A stretch of 64,000 nucleotides of DNA from Rhizobium sp. BK313 (GTDB lineage Bacteria > Pseudomonadota > Alphaproteobacteria > Rhizobiales > Rhizobiaceae): contig NZ_JACHZQ010000004.1 in the NCBI RefSeq assembly GCF_014193655.1, forward strand, positions 372,001 through 436,000. Direction: 5' to 3'. The translations under genes were made by a program, and so were the position numbers. The notes beneath the pieces are model-generated. The model was not told where the DNA came from and ran no database searches. It saw only the letters and a program-made list of their open reading frames with translations. Positions 1-8,155 of the stretch are shown piece by piece; the stretch's first letter is position 1; each line of letters opens with the position of its first letter.

Positions 1-486
1 CTAGACCCCAGCGAGGATGTTGCCTGGAGTGCGGTCATTATGGCGGCGAAGGAAATAAAGGAACGGTTCCTGGCTTTGGGCCTTGCCTCCTTCGTCAAGA
101 CGTCAGGCGGCAAGGGATTGCATGTCGTGGCCCCTCTCAAACCGAAGGCGACGTGGCCGGATGTCAAAGCTGCCGCCGAAGCGATCGCGGACGGCATGAG
201 CGCCGACAATCCCGAAAAATATCTCTCCGTCGCCGCAAAGGCGAAACGGGTCGGCCACATCTTCATCGACTATCTGCGCAATGGCCGCGGCAACACTGCC
301 GTCGCGCCCTATTCGACGCGCGCGAGGCCGGGGGCGGCGATTTCGATGCCACTCGCATGGGACGAATTGACCGACCGCACCGGCCCATCTTCATTCACGG
401 TAAAAAATGCCGCACCGCGGCTGGGCGAACGATCCGCCGATCCCTGGACCGATTTCTTCGAAGCGGCTGAGCCACTGAAAAGCTAG
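1..486 (+). CDS. ligD: LigD polymerase (PrimPol) domain, C-terminal part, cut by window edge
   Basis: The reading frame is open from base 1 (L-D-P-S-E-D), so the gene enters from the left and only the last 161 residues are visible. The segment with SFVKTSGGKGLHVVAPL matches the C-terminal primase-polymerase domain of bacterial LigD, the ligase/polymerase that works with Ku in non-homologous end joining. It ends with FRNGRG/APYSTRARPG-type sequence and a typical short tail. In rhizobial LigD the polymerase domain usually comes last, so the ligase and nuclease domains should lie off-window. The visible part shows no damage. The apparent ATG at 40 is internal. Confidence 0.85.
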   Translation, partial: LDPSEDVAWSAVIMAAKEIKERFLALGLASFVKTSGGKGLHVVAPLKPKATWPDVKAAAEAIADGMSADNPEKYLSVAAKAKRVGHIFIDYLRNGRGNTAVAPYSTRARPGAAISMPLAWDELTDRTGPSSFTVKNAAPRLGERSADPWTDFFEAAEPLKS

Positions 487-1067
487 CCATACGCGACGAA
501 TGGCACCAGCGCCGGGGTCTTGGCTTTGTAGTCTGCATAGGCCTGACCGAATGTCTCGCTCATCCAGCGCTCCTCGATGCGGACACGACGCAGAACGGCA
601 TAGAGCATGAACGCGATCGCAAGCATCGCACCGATATGGCCGCGGGCAAGCGCTGAGCCGATGATGGCAAGCAGCAGGCCGGAATAGATCGGATGGCGAA
701 CGATCGCGTATGGGCCGGTGCGGATCAGCGCGTGATCCTCCTTAACGGTGATCACGCCGCTCCAATTGCGGCCGAGGTGATAACGCGCCCAGACGGCGAA
801 GGCGAGGCCGATGACGGTCAGCGCCGCACCAACGCCGTAATAAGTCAGATTTTGCGGCACGAGCTGGAACGAGAGGGGGCCGAGCCAGGATGGCCGCACC
901 GCCAGCAGAAAAGCGCCGATCCAGATGGGTGCAGTGTTCGATAGCCGCGACAACGGATCCTCGCTCCGCGTCGTCTTCTTGACGCGGAACGATGCGGCAA
1001 ACCAGATCAATGCCCAGATGCCCCAGCAGACCGGCAGGAACAGGGCCAGCAATGTTGCTTCGCTCAT
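483..1067 (-). CDS. Isoprenylcysteine carboxyl methyltransferase (ICMT)/PEMT-family membrane methyltransferase
   Basis: A 194-residue integral membrane protein with about five hydrophobic segments. The C-terminal half has the family signature: GPYAIVRHPIYSG, then the E-E...F-G-x-x-Y-x-x-Y region (EERWMSETFGQAYADY) that binds S-adenosylmethionine. Bacterial members methylate small lipids or isoprenoid-type substrates; the substrate here is unknown. The start overlaps the stop of the upstream glutathione S-transferase gene (ATGA), so the two are translationally coupled. It is convergent with ligD, and the 3' ends overlap by 4 bases. Confidence 0.8.
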   Translation of the reverse strand: MSEATLLALFLPVCWGIWALIWFAASFRVKKTTRSEDPLSRLSNTAPIWIGAFLLAVRPSWLGPLSFQLVPQNLTYYGVGAALTVIGLAFAVWARYHLGRNWSGVITVKEDHALIRTGPYAIVRHPIYSGLLLAIIGSALARGHIGAMLAIAFMLYAVLRRVRIEERWMSETFGQAYADYKAKTPALVPFVAYG

Positions 1068-1801
1068 GCCGCGTTCTTATCCAACTCGGGATAGTGCCGG
1101 AAGATACCATCCTTGTTGAAGGGAATGCGGCGCTCGGATTTGAGATAGCGGGCGATGTTCGGCCGTTTCTCGACGGCATCATGCAGAGCCGTCAGATGCG
1201 GGTACTGGGTGGCCAGATGCGCTGTCGCCCGAGGGAAGGCGTAACGCAGTCCTTCGAACACCTGGAACAACGACAGATCGACATAGGTCAGCCGATCGCC
1301 GAATATGTGCGCCGGCCCTTGCGGATTTTGTCGCAGGACACGCTCGAAATAGCCGAGAAATTTCGGCATGCGGTTATCGATGAACTCGGCGGCGCGGGCC
1401 TTGGCCTCTTCCTTCTGCTCCTCGTAATATTTCGAGGTGGCGATCGGGTGGTGCGTATCGTGCACTTCGGCAACGAGATCGGTAATCGTCAATTGCAGGC
1501 CGTTCACGACATGACGCAGCCCCTGATCCTCTGGCGTAAGACCAAATTTTGGACCGAGATACATCAGGATATTAGCGACATGAGAGATGACGAGATCGCC
1601 ATCTTTCAGGAAAGGCGGAGCCAGCGGAATATGCGGCTCGGATTTGCTCTTCATCATCGCTATCATGGCATGAACGCCTTGACCCTCGCTCGCCAGACCG
1701 CGGCAGACGTCGATATAGCCGGCACCGGCTTCTTCGAGCGCCAGACGCACAAACTCGCCGCGGCCCTGGATGCTGTCCCAATAGTAAAGCTCATAAGGCA
1801 T
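1064..1801 (-). CDS. Glutathione S-transferase family protein
   Basis: A 245-residue protein with an N-terminal thioredoxin-like GST domain (MPYELYYWDS, then 'VISHVANILMYLG' where glutathione-contacting residues normally lie). The C-terminal helical domain contains the usual 'TYVDLSLFQVFEGL' N-capping region. Sigma/Mu-like bacterial GSTs of this length detoxify electrophiles or act as peroxidases. It is the first gene of a two-gene unit whose second member is a membrane methyltransferase, overlapping by 4 bases. The substrate cannot be told from sequence. Confidence 0.85.
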   Translation of the reverse strand: MPYELYYWDSIQGRGEFVRLALEEAGAGYIDVCRGLASEGQGVHAMIAMMKSKSEPHIPLAPPFLKDGDLVISHVANILMYLGPKFGLTPEDQGLRHVVNGLQLTITDLVAEVHDTHHPIATSKYYEEQKEEAKARAAEFIDNRMPKFLGYFERVLRQNPQGPAHIFGDRLTYVDLSLFQVFEGLRYAFPRATAHLATQYPHLTALHDAVEKRPNIARYLKSERRIPFNKDGIFRHYPELDKNAA

Positions 1802-1834
1802 TCAAAAATCCTTCCGTCCCATATACCGTCACGG

Positions 1835-2125
1835 CTATTTCGGCTCGCGACCAAAATCCTTGCGCAGCTCATCCTTGGCGGCTTCGAGCGTCTGCTTCTG
1901 CCGCTTGCCGAGATGGCTGCCGGCGCGATTGATGTAGAAACTTAGCATCGACATTGCAGAACGGAAGGGACTGGACTTGCGGCGATTGCTCGCTTCTGCC
2001 GAATGCTTGAGGGAATCGGCAATGGCCTTGGGATCTTGTGATTTGAAGATGCCGTTTTTCAGATCCAAGGCATCGCTGTTCTCGGTCACCTCGTGTGACC
2101 ATTTCTTCTTTTGGGACCGGGCCAG
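1835..2125 (-). CDS. DUF3175 protein, probable CTG start
   Basis: A small basic protein of about 96 residues with the DUF3175 pattern: TENSDALDL, then SPFRSAMSMLSFYINRAG and a charged C-terminus. Its function is unknown; the family often lies beside stress and DNA-repair genes. The conserved N-terminus (ARSQKKKWSHEV) is present upstream of the first GTG at 2089. It is preceded by AAGGAG seven bases before a CTG at 2125, exactly where the family normally starts with ATG. I therefore place the start at CTG 2125. Initiation from GTG 2089 would lose the conserved KKWS motif. Confidence 0.7.
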   Translation of the reverse strand: MARSQKKKWSHEVTENSDALDLKNGIFKSQDPKAIADSLKHSAEASNRRKSSPFRSAMSMLSFYINRAGSHLGKRQKQTLEAAKDELRKDFGREPK

Positions 2126-2153
2126 GGCAGACTCCTTTCCTCAAAATACGTCG

Positions 2154-2468
2154 TTAGTGGTGAGCACGTTGCTCGTTGCGCTTGCGCGTCGCCGCAGCCT
2201 TCTTTGCCGATGCCGAACGTTCGCTTGCGGGGCGGTTCGCGGAGGCCTTGCCCCCGATACGTCCGCCTTTTTCCGAGGATGCGTGGCTTTCAGTATGGCC
2301 TCGGCCGGAACCGGATTTTTTGCCGCCGCCGCTTTCCTTGTTGACGGTCGCCCAGGCCCGACGCTCGGCTTCTTCATCGGAAACCCCGCGGCTTTCGTAG
2401 CTTTCCTCAATATGCTCGGCCTTGCGCTTCTGCTTGTCGGTGTAGGCGGATTTATCTCCTCTTGGCAT
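2154..2468 (-). CDS. Small basic KGG-type stress protein ('plasmid stabilization protein'-like)
   Basis: A 104-residue, very hydrophilic, Lys/Arg/Ser-rich protein beginning MPRGDKSAYTDKQKRKAEHI and continuing with an ERRAWATVNK segment and low-complexity K/S/G/A repeats including KGGRIGGKAS. Proteins of this shape are commonly annotated as plasmid stabilization or KGG-domain stress proteins in rhizobia; no biochemical role is established. The start is set by AAGGAGAG seven bases upstream of ATG 2468. A GGAAC-N16-GGTT sequence about 32 bases upstream resembles an EcfG (general stress sigma factor) promoter. Confidence 0.7.
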   Translation of the reverse strand: MPRGDKSAYTDKQKRKAEHIEESYESRGVSDEEAERRAWATVNKESGGGKKSGSGRGHTESHASSEKGGRIGGKASANRPASERSASAKKAAATRKRNEQRAHH

Positions 2469-2499
2469 GATCTCTCTCCTTATTGGACATGAGAAACCC

Positions 2500-2524
2500 A
2501 ACCCATCGCCACGGAAAAAGTTCC
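2500..2524 (-). promoter_or_regulatory. Candidate EcfG-type general stress promoter
   Basis: On the minus strand GGAAC (2524-2520), 16 bases, then GGTT (2503-2500) fits the alphaproteobacterial EcfG pattern GGAAC-N16/17-CGTT with one mismatch in the -10. It lies about 32 bases upstream of the KGG-type gene start. Pattern match only. Confidence 0.4.
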
Positions 2525-2546
2525 GATTTTATGGGGAAGACAGCAA

Positions 2547-2699
2547 TCAGTTCGAGATGTCCGGAAAAGGCTGACTCGCCACGGCGCGCGCATCATCAGC
2601 CGACGCAGGAAACATAATGCCGACGGAGCGGTCGATGATGAGGATCAAAACCAGCGCCGCAAAGAGATAAAGGATTGCGAGGACAAAGAGCGATGTCAT
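2547..2699 (-). CDS. Small single-pass membrane protein, function unknown
   Basis: A 50-residue protein with one strong transmembrane helix (FVLAILYLFAALVLILIID) and a short polar C-terminus (SADDARAVASQPFPDISN). It sits among small stress proteins in the same orientation. No clear ribosome-binding site is seen, and no family is recognised. An extended start at 2765 would add 22 less typical residues. Confidence 0.4.
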   Translation of the reverse strand: MTSLFVLAILYLFAALVLILIIDRSVGIMFPASADDARAVASQPFPDISN

Positions 2700-2953
2700 G
2701 AAATCACATCGGCTTAGCCATGTAGCGGCGATCTGCCACCGCAACAGGCAAAACAAAGACTTCAACGTTATCCATCGGATTCTTGTTCATGGCGAAGCTC
2801 CCCCTTCGCCCAATACCATTGATGTGTGACATCTATTCCCGCGAGACGCGCAATTTGCTGAAATTCTCGCGAATTTTCGACGGCAAGGCACTATAAGACA
2901 TCGGCCCGATATTCAACATCGGGCCGGTCGTATCTTCAGCCGCAAAGCTCACG

Positions 2954-3214
2954 TCAAATCTTCGCGTTGGGAGCCTTTTTCGACGCCCGTTTCGTCGCCG
3001 TGTCGCTGACCGCCGCAGCCATGGCAGCGGCCGCCTTGCGCTTTGCCTTGGGTGTGACGTCGATCTTCTCGCCGTTGCGGGCACTTTTCTCAAGCGCAAT
3101 GCGCTCACTGCTCGCCTGTTCCCAGTGAACCGTATCACGGCCGGAAGGATATCCTTCCTCCTCCCAGATGGCATAGGCGCGCTTCTTGATCCATTCGTCC
3201 CGGGATTCCAACAT
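2954..3214 (-). CDS. DUF2934 domain protein
   Basis: An 86-residue protein beginning MLESRDEWIKKRAYAIWEEEGYP, the signature of DUF2934 (R-A-Y-x-I-W-E-x-E-G-x-P). It is followed by a W-E-Q-A-S segment and a Lys/Ala-rich tail. The family is frequent in rhizobia and in stress-induced or plasmid gene sets; its function is unknown. GGAGGA nine bases upstream fixes the start at 3214 rather than the longer frame beginning at 3454. Confidence 0.8.
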   Translation of the reverse strand: MLESRDEWIKKRAYAIWEEEGYPSGRDTVHWEQASSERIALEKSARNGEKIDVTPKAKRKAAAAMAAAVSDTATKRASKKAPNAKI

Positions 3215-3251
3215 TGCTGTCCTCCGTTCGCATGATCGAACATGGTTGATG

Positions 3252-3279
3252 AAAAAATGCCCGTTCTCAGAACGCGGGC
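3252..3279 (-). terminator. Rho-independent terminator on the minus strand
   Basis: On the minus strand GCCCGCGTTCT-G-AGAACGGGC folds into a GC-rich hairpin (one or two bulged bases) followed directly by ATTTTTT. No protein gene ends here on the minus strand, so it may end a small RNA or an unannotated transcript from the 3280-3560 gap. It lies just upstream of the DUF2934 gene. Confidence 0.6.
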
Positions 3280-3561
3280 TTTCAGGCCTTCCCGAGCAGC
3301 CGGTATGCCCGCTCTGATGGGCCATGAAGAAAACTCTCCATGTCTCAGCGCTCGAGCTGCGGCAGGCGCTTCGCACGAAAAATGCGGTGTACCATGACGG
3401 ACGATAGCGAAGCGACCGAACCGCCAATATGACGACAGCGCGACCGCCGTTCAATTAAAAATATCTAATACACAGCCTTTCCACACAGCCTTCTTTCGAA
3501 CGGACCGGAAATAGAGGCTACGATCGATTGCAGCTTTCACGGGCAAAGTTATACTCCCCGC
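3280..3561. other. Intergenic region, no protein gene recognised
   Basis: The stretch before the cardiolipin synthase gene has only low-quality frames. A transcript entering the 3252-3279 terminator from this side (minus strand) would be a candidate small RNA. No promoter consensus stood out. Confidence 0.3.
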
Positions 3562-5025
3562 ATGTTCGACCTAGTGATTGCCCATTGGGGCCAAATCCTC
3601 GCTGTCCTGTCCATCGCCATGGGGGCTGTAGCCGCCATTCATGCGGCGATGACCAAGGAGGAGGTTCGCGCAGCCATCGGCTGGGTCGGCGTCATCATCC
3701 TGTCGCCCATCGTCGGGGCGCTGCTCTATGCCGTGGCCGGCATCAACCGCATCCGCCGGGCATCGCTGAGTTCACAGCGCAATGTCCTCTTCCAGAAGGA
3801 CGCGACGGGCGCGCTCGCCACCTTCGACGCGCAGGGCGATATCGTGCGCAGAAACTTTGGCGAGCGCTTCGGATCGATGAAGACGCTTGGCGACCGTGTG
3901 GCGCGCTATCCGATGAGCACCGGCAACACCATCGAAATGCTGGAGAGCGGCGATGCCGCCTATGCCGCGATGAAGGCCGCCATCGACGGCGCTGAACGCA
4001 GTATCCTGCTCGAAACTTATATTTTCGATCGGGATCCAATCGGGCTGCGCATCGCCGACTCGCTGATAGAGGCCGTCAAACGCGATGTCAGCGTCCGCGT
4101 GCTGATCGACGCCGTCGGCGCCCGCTATTCAGTACCGAGCATCATGGGGTATCTGAGAGAAGGCGGTGTGCAGATGGACGTCTTCAACGGCAATGTGATC
4201 ATGGGTCTCAGGCTGCCCTATGCCAACCTGCGCACCCACCGCAAGATCTTGGCCATCGACGGCCGCATCGCCTTTACCGGCGGCATGAATATCCGCCAGG
4301 GTTTCACGAGGGAATTCGCCAGTAACCATTGCGCCCGCGACACGCATTTCTGCGTCACCGGCCCCGCCGTCGCCGATCTCTTCAACACTGCGGCCGAGGA
4401 CTGGCGTTTTGCCACCGGCGAGGGGCTGAGCGGCGATCATTGGCGAATCGCAACGCCGGCGAACGAGCCTGGCGCGCCGGTCTTCATGCGCGTCATTGCC
4501 TCCGGACCCGACCGCAGCGTCGAGACGAACCACAAAATGCTGATCGGCGCATTCTCGGTCGCCCGCACCTCCATCCGCATCATGTCGCCTTATTTCCTGC
4601 CGGATCGCGAATTGATCAGTGCGCTGGTGACAGCGGCGAGACGCGGTGTCGAAGTGGATGTCATCGTGCCAGCCGCCAACAATCTTGTTCTTGTCGACCG
4701 TGCAATGACCGCGCAGTTCGATCAGATGCTGAAGGATTATTGCCGCATCTGGCGCGCCGACGGCCCTTTCAATCATTCGAAGCTGCTGACGATCGATGGC
4801 ACCTGGGCCTATGTCGGCTCTTCCAATCTGGACCCGCGCTCCCTGCGACTAAACTTCGAGGTCGACCTGGAGGTTATGGACCGCGGCTTCGCCAGCACGA
4901 TAGACGCGCGTATCGGCGCAATCCTGGAAACGGCCACCCCGGTCGAGCTTGGCAAGCTCCGCGCGCGCCCCTTCATCGTCCGCCTAATCGAAAAAATTCT
5001 GTGGCTCGGTTCACCCTATCTCTGA
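3562..5025 (+). CDS. cls: Cardiolipin synthase (phospholipase D family)
   Basis: A 487-residue protein with two N-terminal hydrophobic segments and two phospholipase-D catalytic domains. The first HKD motif is HRKILAIDGRIAFTGG (about residues 225-240) and the second is HSKLLTIDGTWAYVGSSNLD (about residues 403-422), both with H, K and D intact. It should condense two phosphatidylglycerols, or use another phosphatidyl donor, to make cardiolipin at the inner membrane. The next gene is an endonuclease/exonuclease/phosphatase-family protein, a pairing that recalls E. coli clsB-ybhP. Length is normal for the family. Confidence 0.9.
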   Translation: MFDLVIAHWGQILAVLSIAMGAVAAIHAAMTKEEVRAAIGWVGVIILSPIVGALLYAVAGINRIRRASLSSQRNVLFQKDATGALATFDAQGDIVRRNFGERFGSMKTLGDRVARYPMSTGNTIEMLESGDAAYAAMKAAIDGAERSILLETYIFDRDPIGLRIADSLIEAVKRDVSVRVLIDAVGARYSVPSIMGYLREGGVQMDVFNGNVIMGLRLPYANLRTHRKILAIDGRIAFTGGMNIRQGFTREFASNHCARDTHFCVTGPAVADLFNTAAEDWRFATGEGLSGDHWRIATPANEPGAPVFMRVIASGPDRSVETNHKMLIGAFSVARTSIRIMSPYFLPDRELISALVTAARRGVEVDVIVPAANNLVLVDRAMTAQFDQMLKDYCRIWRADGPFNHSKLLTIDGTWAYVGSSNLDPRSLRLNFEVDLEVMDRGFASTIDARIGAILETATPVELGKLRARPFIVRLIEKILWLGSPYL

Positions 5026-5068
5026 ACAAAGTGGCGCAATACATCTTTCTACAGACAAGCCTTTTCAC

Positions 5069-5989
5069 ATGACAAGGTCGGCAATCACTTCATATACTCC
5101 TGAAGACGTAGCTCGGCGGGCTTTGACAACGGAAACGGTCGACGGACAGATGCGGAAAAAGAACGAAAGTCTCCGTGCAAGCATTTTCGAGACCTTGAAG
5201 AATAGAAAGAAGTCGCGGGCAACGCATGCCGGAGAACGGACACGTCCGGAAGGCACATTGATTGCCTCCTACAATGTCCACAAATGTGTCGGCGCCGACC
5301 GCCGCTTCGATCCGGAGCGGGTCAGCCGAGTCATCCATGAAATCGACGCCGACGTCATCGGCCTGCAGGAGGCCGACACCCGCTTCGGCGAGCGCACGGG
5401 CCTTCTTGACTTGCGCCGGCTTGAGCGTGAAACCGGCCTTATTCCCGTCCCGGTGGCCGGTGCCACCAAAGCGCATGGCTGGCATGGCAATGTCGTGCTG
5501 TTCAAACAGGGCACGGTGCGCGATGTGCACCAGATCAACCTGCCGGGCCTCGAGCCGCGCGGCGCACTGCTTGCTGAAATCGAACTGGCCCGCGGCGGAG
5601 CGCTGAGGATCATCGCGGCGCATCTCGGATTGTTGCACAGCTCGCGCGCGCAGCAGGCACGTCTGATCGTCGATTTGATGAGCAGCGACAACGACACACC
5701 GACCATCCTCCTCGGCGATCTCAACGAATGGCGGCTCGGCGACCGCTCGTCGCTCAATACCTTCCAGGCCGCTTTCGGTCCGCTGCCGCCGGCAGTCCCG
5801 AGCTTTCCGTCCACCCTGCCGCTTCTGGCGCTGGACCGCATCATGGCCAATCGCAGCGGGCTGATCTCGACTGTGGAAGTCCATGACTCGCCATTGGCCC
5901 GCGTCGCGTCGGATCATCTGCCGATCAAGGCAGTCGTCAGTCTGGAGTCACTCAGGGCCGAAACAGAAGCGCGCGCCCAATCCGCTTGA
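5069..5989 (+). CDS. Endonuclease/exonuclease/phosphatase (EEP) family protein
   Basis: A 306-residue protein. After a charged N-terminal extension of about 60 residues comes the EEP fold: LIASYNVHKCVG (Asn), VIGLQEADTR (catalytic/metal Glu), IIAAHLGLL (His), LLGDLNEW (Asp/Asn) and ASDHLPIKA (terminal Asp-His pair). All the usual metal and catalytic residues are present. EEP enzymes cleave phosphodiesters in nucleic acids, phospholipids or inositol phosphates. Being next to cls suggests a phospholipid-related role like that of E. coli YbhP, but that is inference from context. Confidence 0.85.
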   Translation: MTRSAITSYTPEDVARRALTTETVDGQMRKKNESLRASIFETLKNRKKSRATHAGERTRPEGTLIASYNVHKCVGADRRFDPERVSRVIHEIDADVIGLQEADTRFGERTGLLDLRRLERETGLIPVPVAGATKAHGWHGNVVLFKQGTVRDVHQINLPGLEPRGALLAEIELARGGALRIIAAHLGLLHSSRAQQARLIVDLMSSDNDTPTILLGDLNEWRLGDRSSLNTFQAAFGPLPPAVPSFPSTLPLLALDRIMANRSGLISTVEVHDSPLARVASDHLPIKAVVSLESLRAETEARAQSA

Positions 5990-6140
5990 AATCGGAAATA
6001 TTGCGTTAAATCAAATTGGTCTGTTCATATCCAAATCCATCGCGCGAGGTCATCTGCGTGCACGCAGCCCAATACGTTGCGCGCGGTGCACTTCACATTC
6101 ATGATGACTTCGATTTCAGATCAGACAACACGGACTGTCG

Positions 6141-6902
6141 ATGCACATCTTTCTCGTTCGACACGGCGAATCCCTTGGCAACATCAGTGACCAGGCCTAC
6201 CGGCAGTTCGGTGATCACAATGTCCCATTGACGCGGTGGGGTTATCAGCAGGTGCTGGAAGCCGGACGTCTGATCGCGTCCTATCTGGAAGGATTTCCAA
6301 GCGCTGAACCGCTGAAACTAAGTATCTGGTACTCGCCTTATTTGAGGACGCGACAGAGCAAGGATGCCCTGCTTGAGGCCTTGCCAGGCGAGTTGGTTGC
6401 GGAGGTTCGGGAGGATTATTTGTTGCGGGAGCAGGATTTCGGTCTCTTTACCGAAATCTACGACCATGCCGAACAGAGGCGGAAATTTCCCGAAGAATTC
6501 GAAAAATGGGCCAGACTGCGCAACAACAACGGGAAATTCTACGCGAGACCTCCAGACGGCGAGAGCAGGGCGGATGTGGCGCAGCGGGTTCGCCTGTTCC
6601 TTCAGACCGTCATGCACGAGGCCAGGCATGGCAGAAACAATGTGATCATTGTTGGCCACGGCGTCACCAACAGGGCGTTCGAAATGAATTTTCTGCACCA
6701 TCCCGTCGATTGGTTCGAGCGCTCGGACAATCCAGGAAATGCAGATGTCACCTTGATCGAGGGAACGGCCACTGACGGTTATAGGTCAATCCTGATCCAT
6801 AAGGCCGCCGATCGGGTAAAAGGACAGGAGAGCGAATTGCGCGATGCTTATGGTTCAGAGCCGTCAGCACGCCAAGAGCCGAACGATAGATCCATTCAGT
6901 AG
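6141..6902 (+). CDS. Histidine phosphatase superfamily protein
   Basis: A 253-residue protein starting MHIFLVRHGESLGN, the phosphate-binding RHG motif with the catalytic histidine. A second RTRQSKD-type region follows (about residue 58), then a Glu-containing loop, and IIVGHGVTNRAF with the second catalytic histidine. It belongs to the phosphoglycerate mutase-like branch of broad-specificity phosphatases. It is about 40 residues longer than minimal members, with a polar tail. It is the last rightward gene before convergent gci; a 21-base palindrome lies between them. Confidence 0.85.
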   Translation: MHIFLVRHGESLGNISDQAYRQFGDHNVPLTRWGYQQVLEAGRLIASYLEGFPSAEPLKLSIWYSPYLRTRQSKDALLEALPGELVAEVREDYLLREQDFGLFTEIYDHAEQRRKFPEEFEKWARLRNNNGKFYARPPDGESRADVAQRVRLFLQTVMHEARHGRNNVIIVGHGVTNRAFEMNFLHHPVDWFERSDNPGNADVTLIEGTATDGYRSILIHKAADRVKGQESELRDAYGSEPSARQEPNDRSIQ

Positions 6903-6939
6903 TCGGCTCCAGCACGGCCGCCCGTTCAGCCTGGCGTGA

Positions 6940-6960
6940 CCCAAAACGGGCTGTTTTGGG
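6940..6960. terminator. Perfect hairpin between convergent genes
   Basis: CCCAAAAC-gggct-GTTTTGGG is a perfect 8-base stem with a 5-base loop, between the histidine phosphatase gene (+) and gci (-). It is placed like a bidirectional terminator but has no T-run on either strand, so function is uncertain. Confidence 0.45.
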
Positions 6961-7021
6961 CCACGGACGGTGCGGATAGCGTTCGCCGCAAATGCCAGAA
7001 ATTCCAAGGAGTCTATCTGAC

Positions 7022-8155
7022 TCAATCCCGCAACCGGTATTGCTCCAGCGCATCGCGGTTGATTTCAATGCCGAGACCGGGGCCGTCTGGGATGGCGACG
7101 ACGCCGTTCACATGGTCCAGCGGTTTTGTCAGAACGGCCTGGCGGAACGGATTGTGCGTGCGGTCGAATTCCAGGATCGGCGGCCGGCCATTGCGGCGCG
7201 GCGGGTCCGGGGGCAGGGCGGCGATGAACTGCAGACCGGCAGCGATGGCGACACCAGTTCCCCAAACATGCGGGACGAGGCGAACGCCGTTGATGGCAGC
7301 CATATCGGCGATCCTGCGCATTTCGCTGAAGCCGCCAGTGCCGCAAATGTCCGGCTGGATGATATCGACGGCGCGGGTTTCCAGCGGCTCGCGCATGCCG
7401 AAGCGGCCGTGCCAGGTCTCGCCGCCCGCAACCGGGATAGGCTGGCCGGCGCGCACCGCACGATAGGCGCTGAGCTGCTCGGGGATGACGGGTTCTTCGA
7501 ACCAATCGACACCGTATTCCGCAACGGCCTTGCCGACCGTGCAGGCTTCCAGCGCGTCATAGCCATGGTTGGCATCGATCATTAGCCGGATATCCGGACC
7601 GATCGCCTCGCGCACGGCGCGGATGACGGCGATATCCTGATCGACATCGAAGCCGATCTTGATCTTCACCGCATGGAAGCCCTGCGCGACATAGGCGGCG
7701 GTTTCAGCGGCAATATCGGAGACCGGATCGACACCATCCTTGCGGAAGGAGCCGGTTGCGTAGGCCTTCACATCCTCCCGGAAGCGGCCGCCGAGCAGGC
7801 GCGACACCGAGGTGCCGTAGTGTTTGCCCTTGATATCCCAAAGTGCGATATCGATGCCGCTTAACGCCGTCACCGTCAGCCCGCGCTGGCCCTGGTCTCG
7901 CAGGAGATTGTAGAGTTCGAGCCAGATGATTTCCGTGTCGCGGGGATCGCGGCCGAGAAGGCGAGGGGTATAGGCTTTCACGACGGCGGCGTTCGGGCCG
8001 GCCGGGCCGAGGCATTCGCCCCAGCCTATCGTGCCGTCATTACAGACGATTTCGACAAGGCAATGTTGGCGACGATCGAAACGCATGGAGGCGCTTTCGA
8101 AGGCGTGATCCAGTTTATGGTCGAGCAGATGGGTGTGGACAGCGGAGATTTTCAT
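7022..8155 (-). CDS. gci: D-galactarolactone cycloisomerase (enolase superfamily)
   Basis: A 377-residue protein resembling Agrobacterium Gci along its length (N-terminal THLLDHKLDHAFESASMRF; DQGQRGLTVTALSGIDIAL). It has the mandelate-racemase-type barrel: KIKIG, DANHGY with a metal Asp, WFEEPV and AGGETWHG with metal Glu residues, and HVWGTG with the distal His. Gci opens and isomerises the galactarolactone made by uronate dehydrogenase to 3-deoxy-2-keto-L-threo-hexarate (5-keto-4-deoxyglucarate). The 3' gene kdgD precedes it with a 4-base overlap, so they are co-transcribed. Confidence 0.9.
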   Translation of the reverse strand: MKISAVHTHLLDHKLDHAFESASMRFDRRQHCLVEIVCNDGTIGWGECLGPAGPNAAVVKAYTPRLLGRDPRDTEIIWLELYNLLRDQGQRGLTVTALSGIDIALWDIKGKHYGTSVSRLLGGRFREDVKAYATGSFRKDGVDPVSDIAAETAAYVAQGFHAVKIKIGFDVDQDIAVIRAVREAIGPDIRLMIDANHGYDALEACTVGKAVAEYGVDWFEEPVIPEQLSAYRAVRAGQPIPVAGGETWHGRFGMREPLETRAVDIIQPDICGTGGFSEMRRIADMAAINGVRLVPHVWGTGVAIAAGLQFIAALPPDPPRRNGRPPILEFDRTHNPFRQAVLTKPLDHVNGVVAIPDGPGLGIEINRDALEQYRLRD

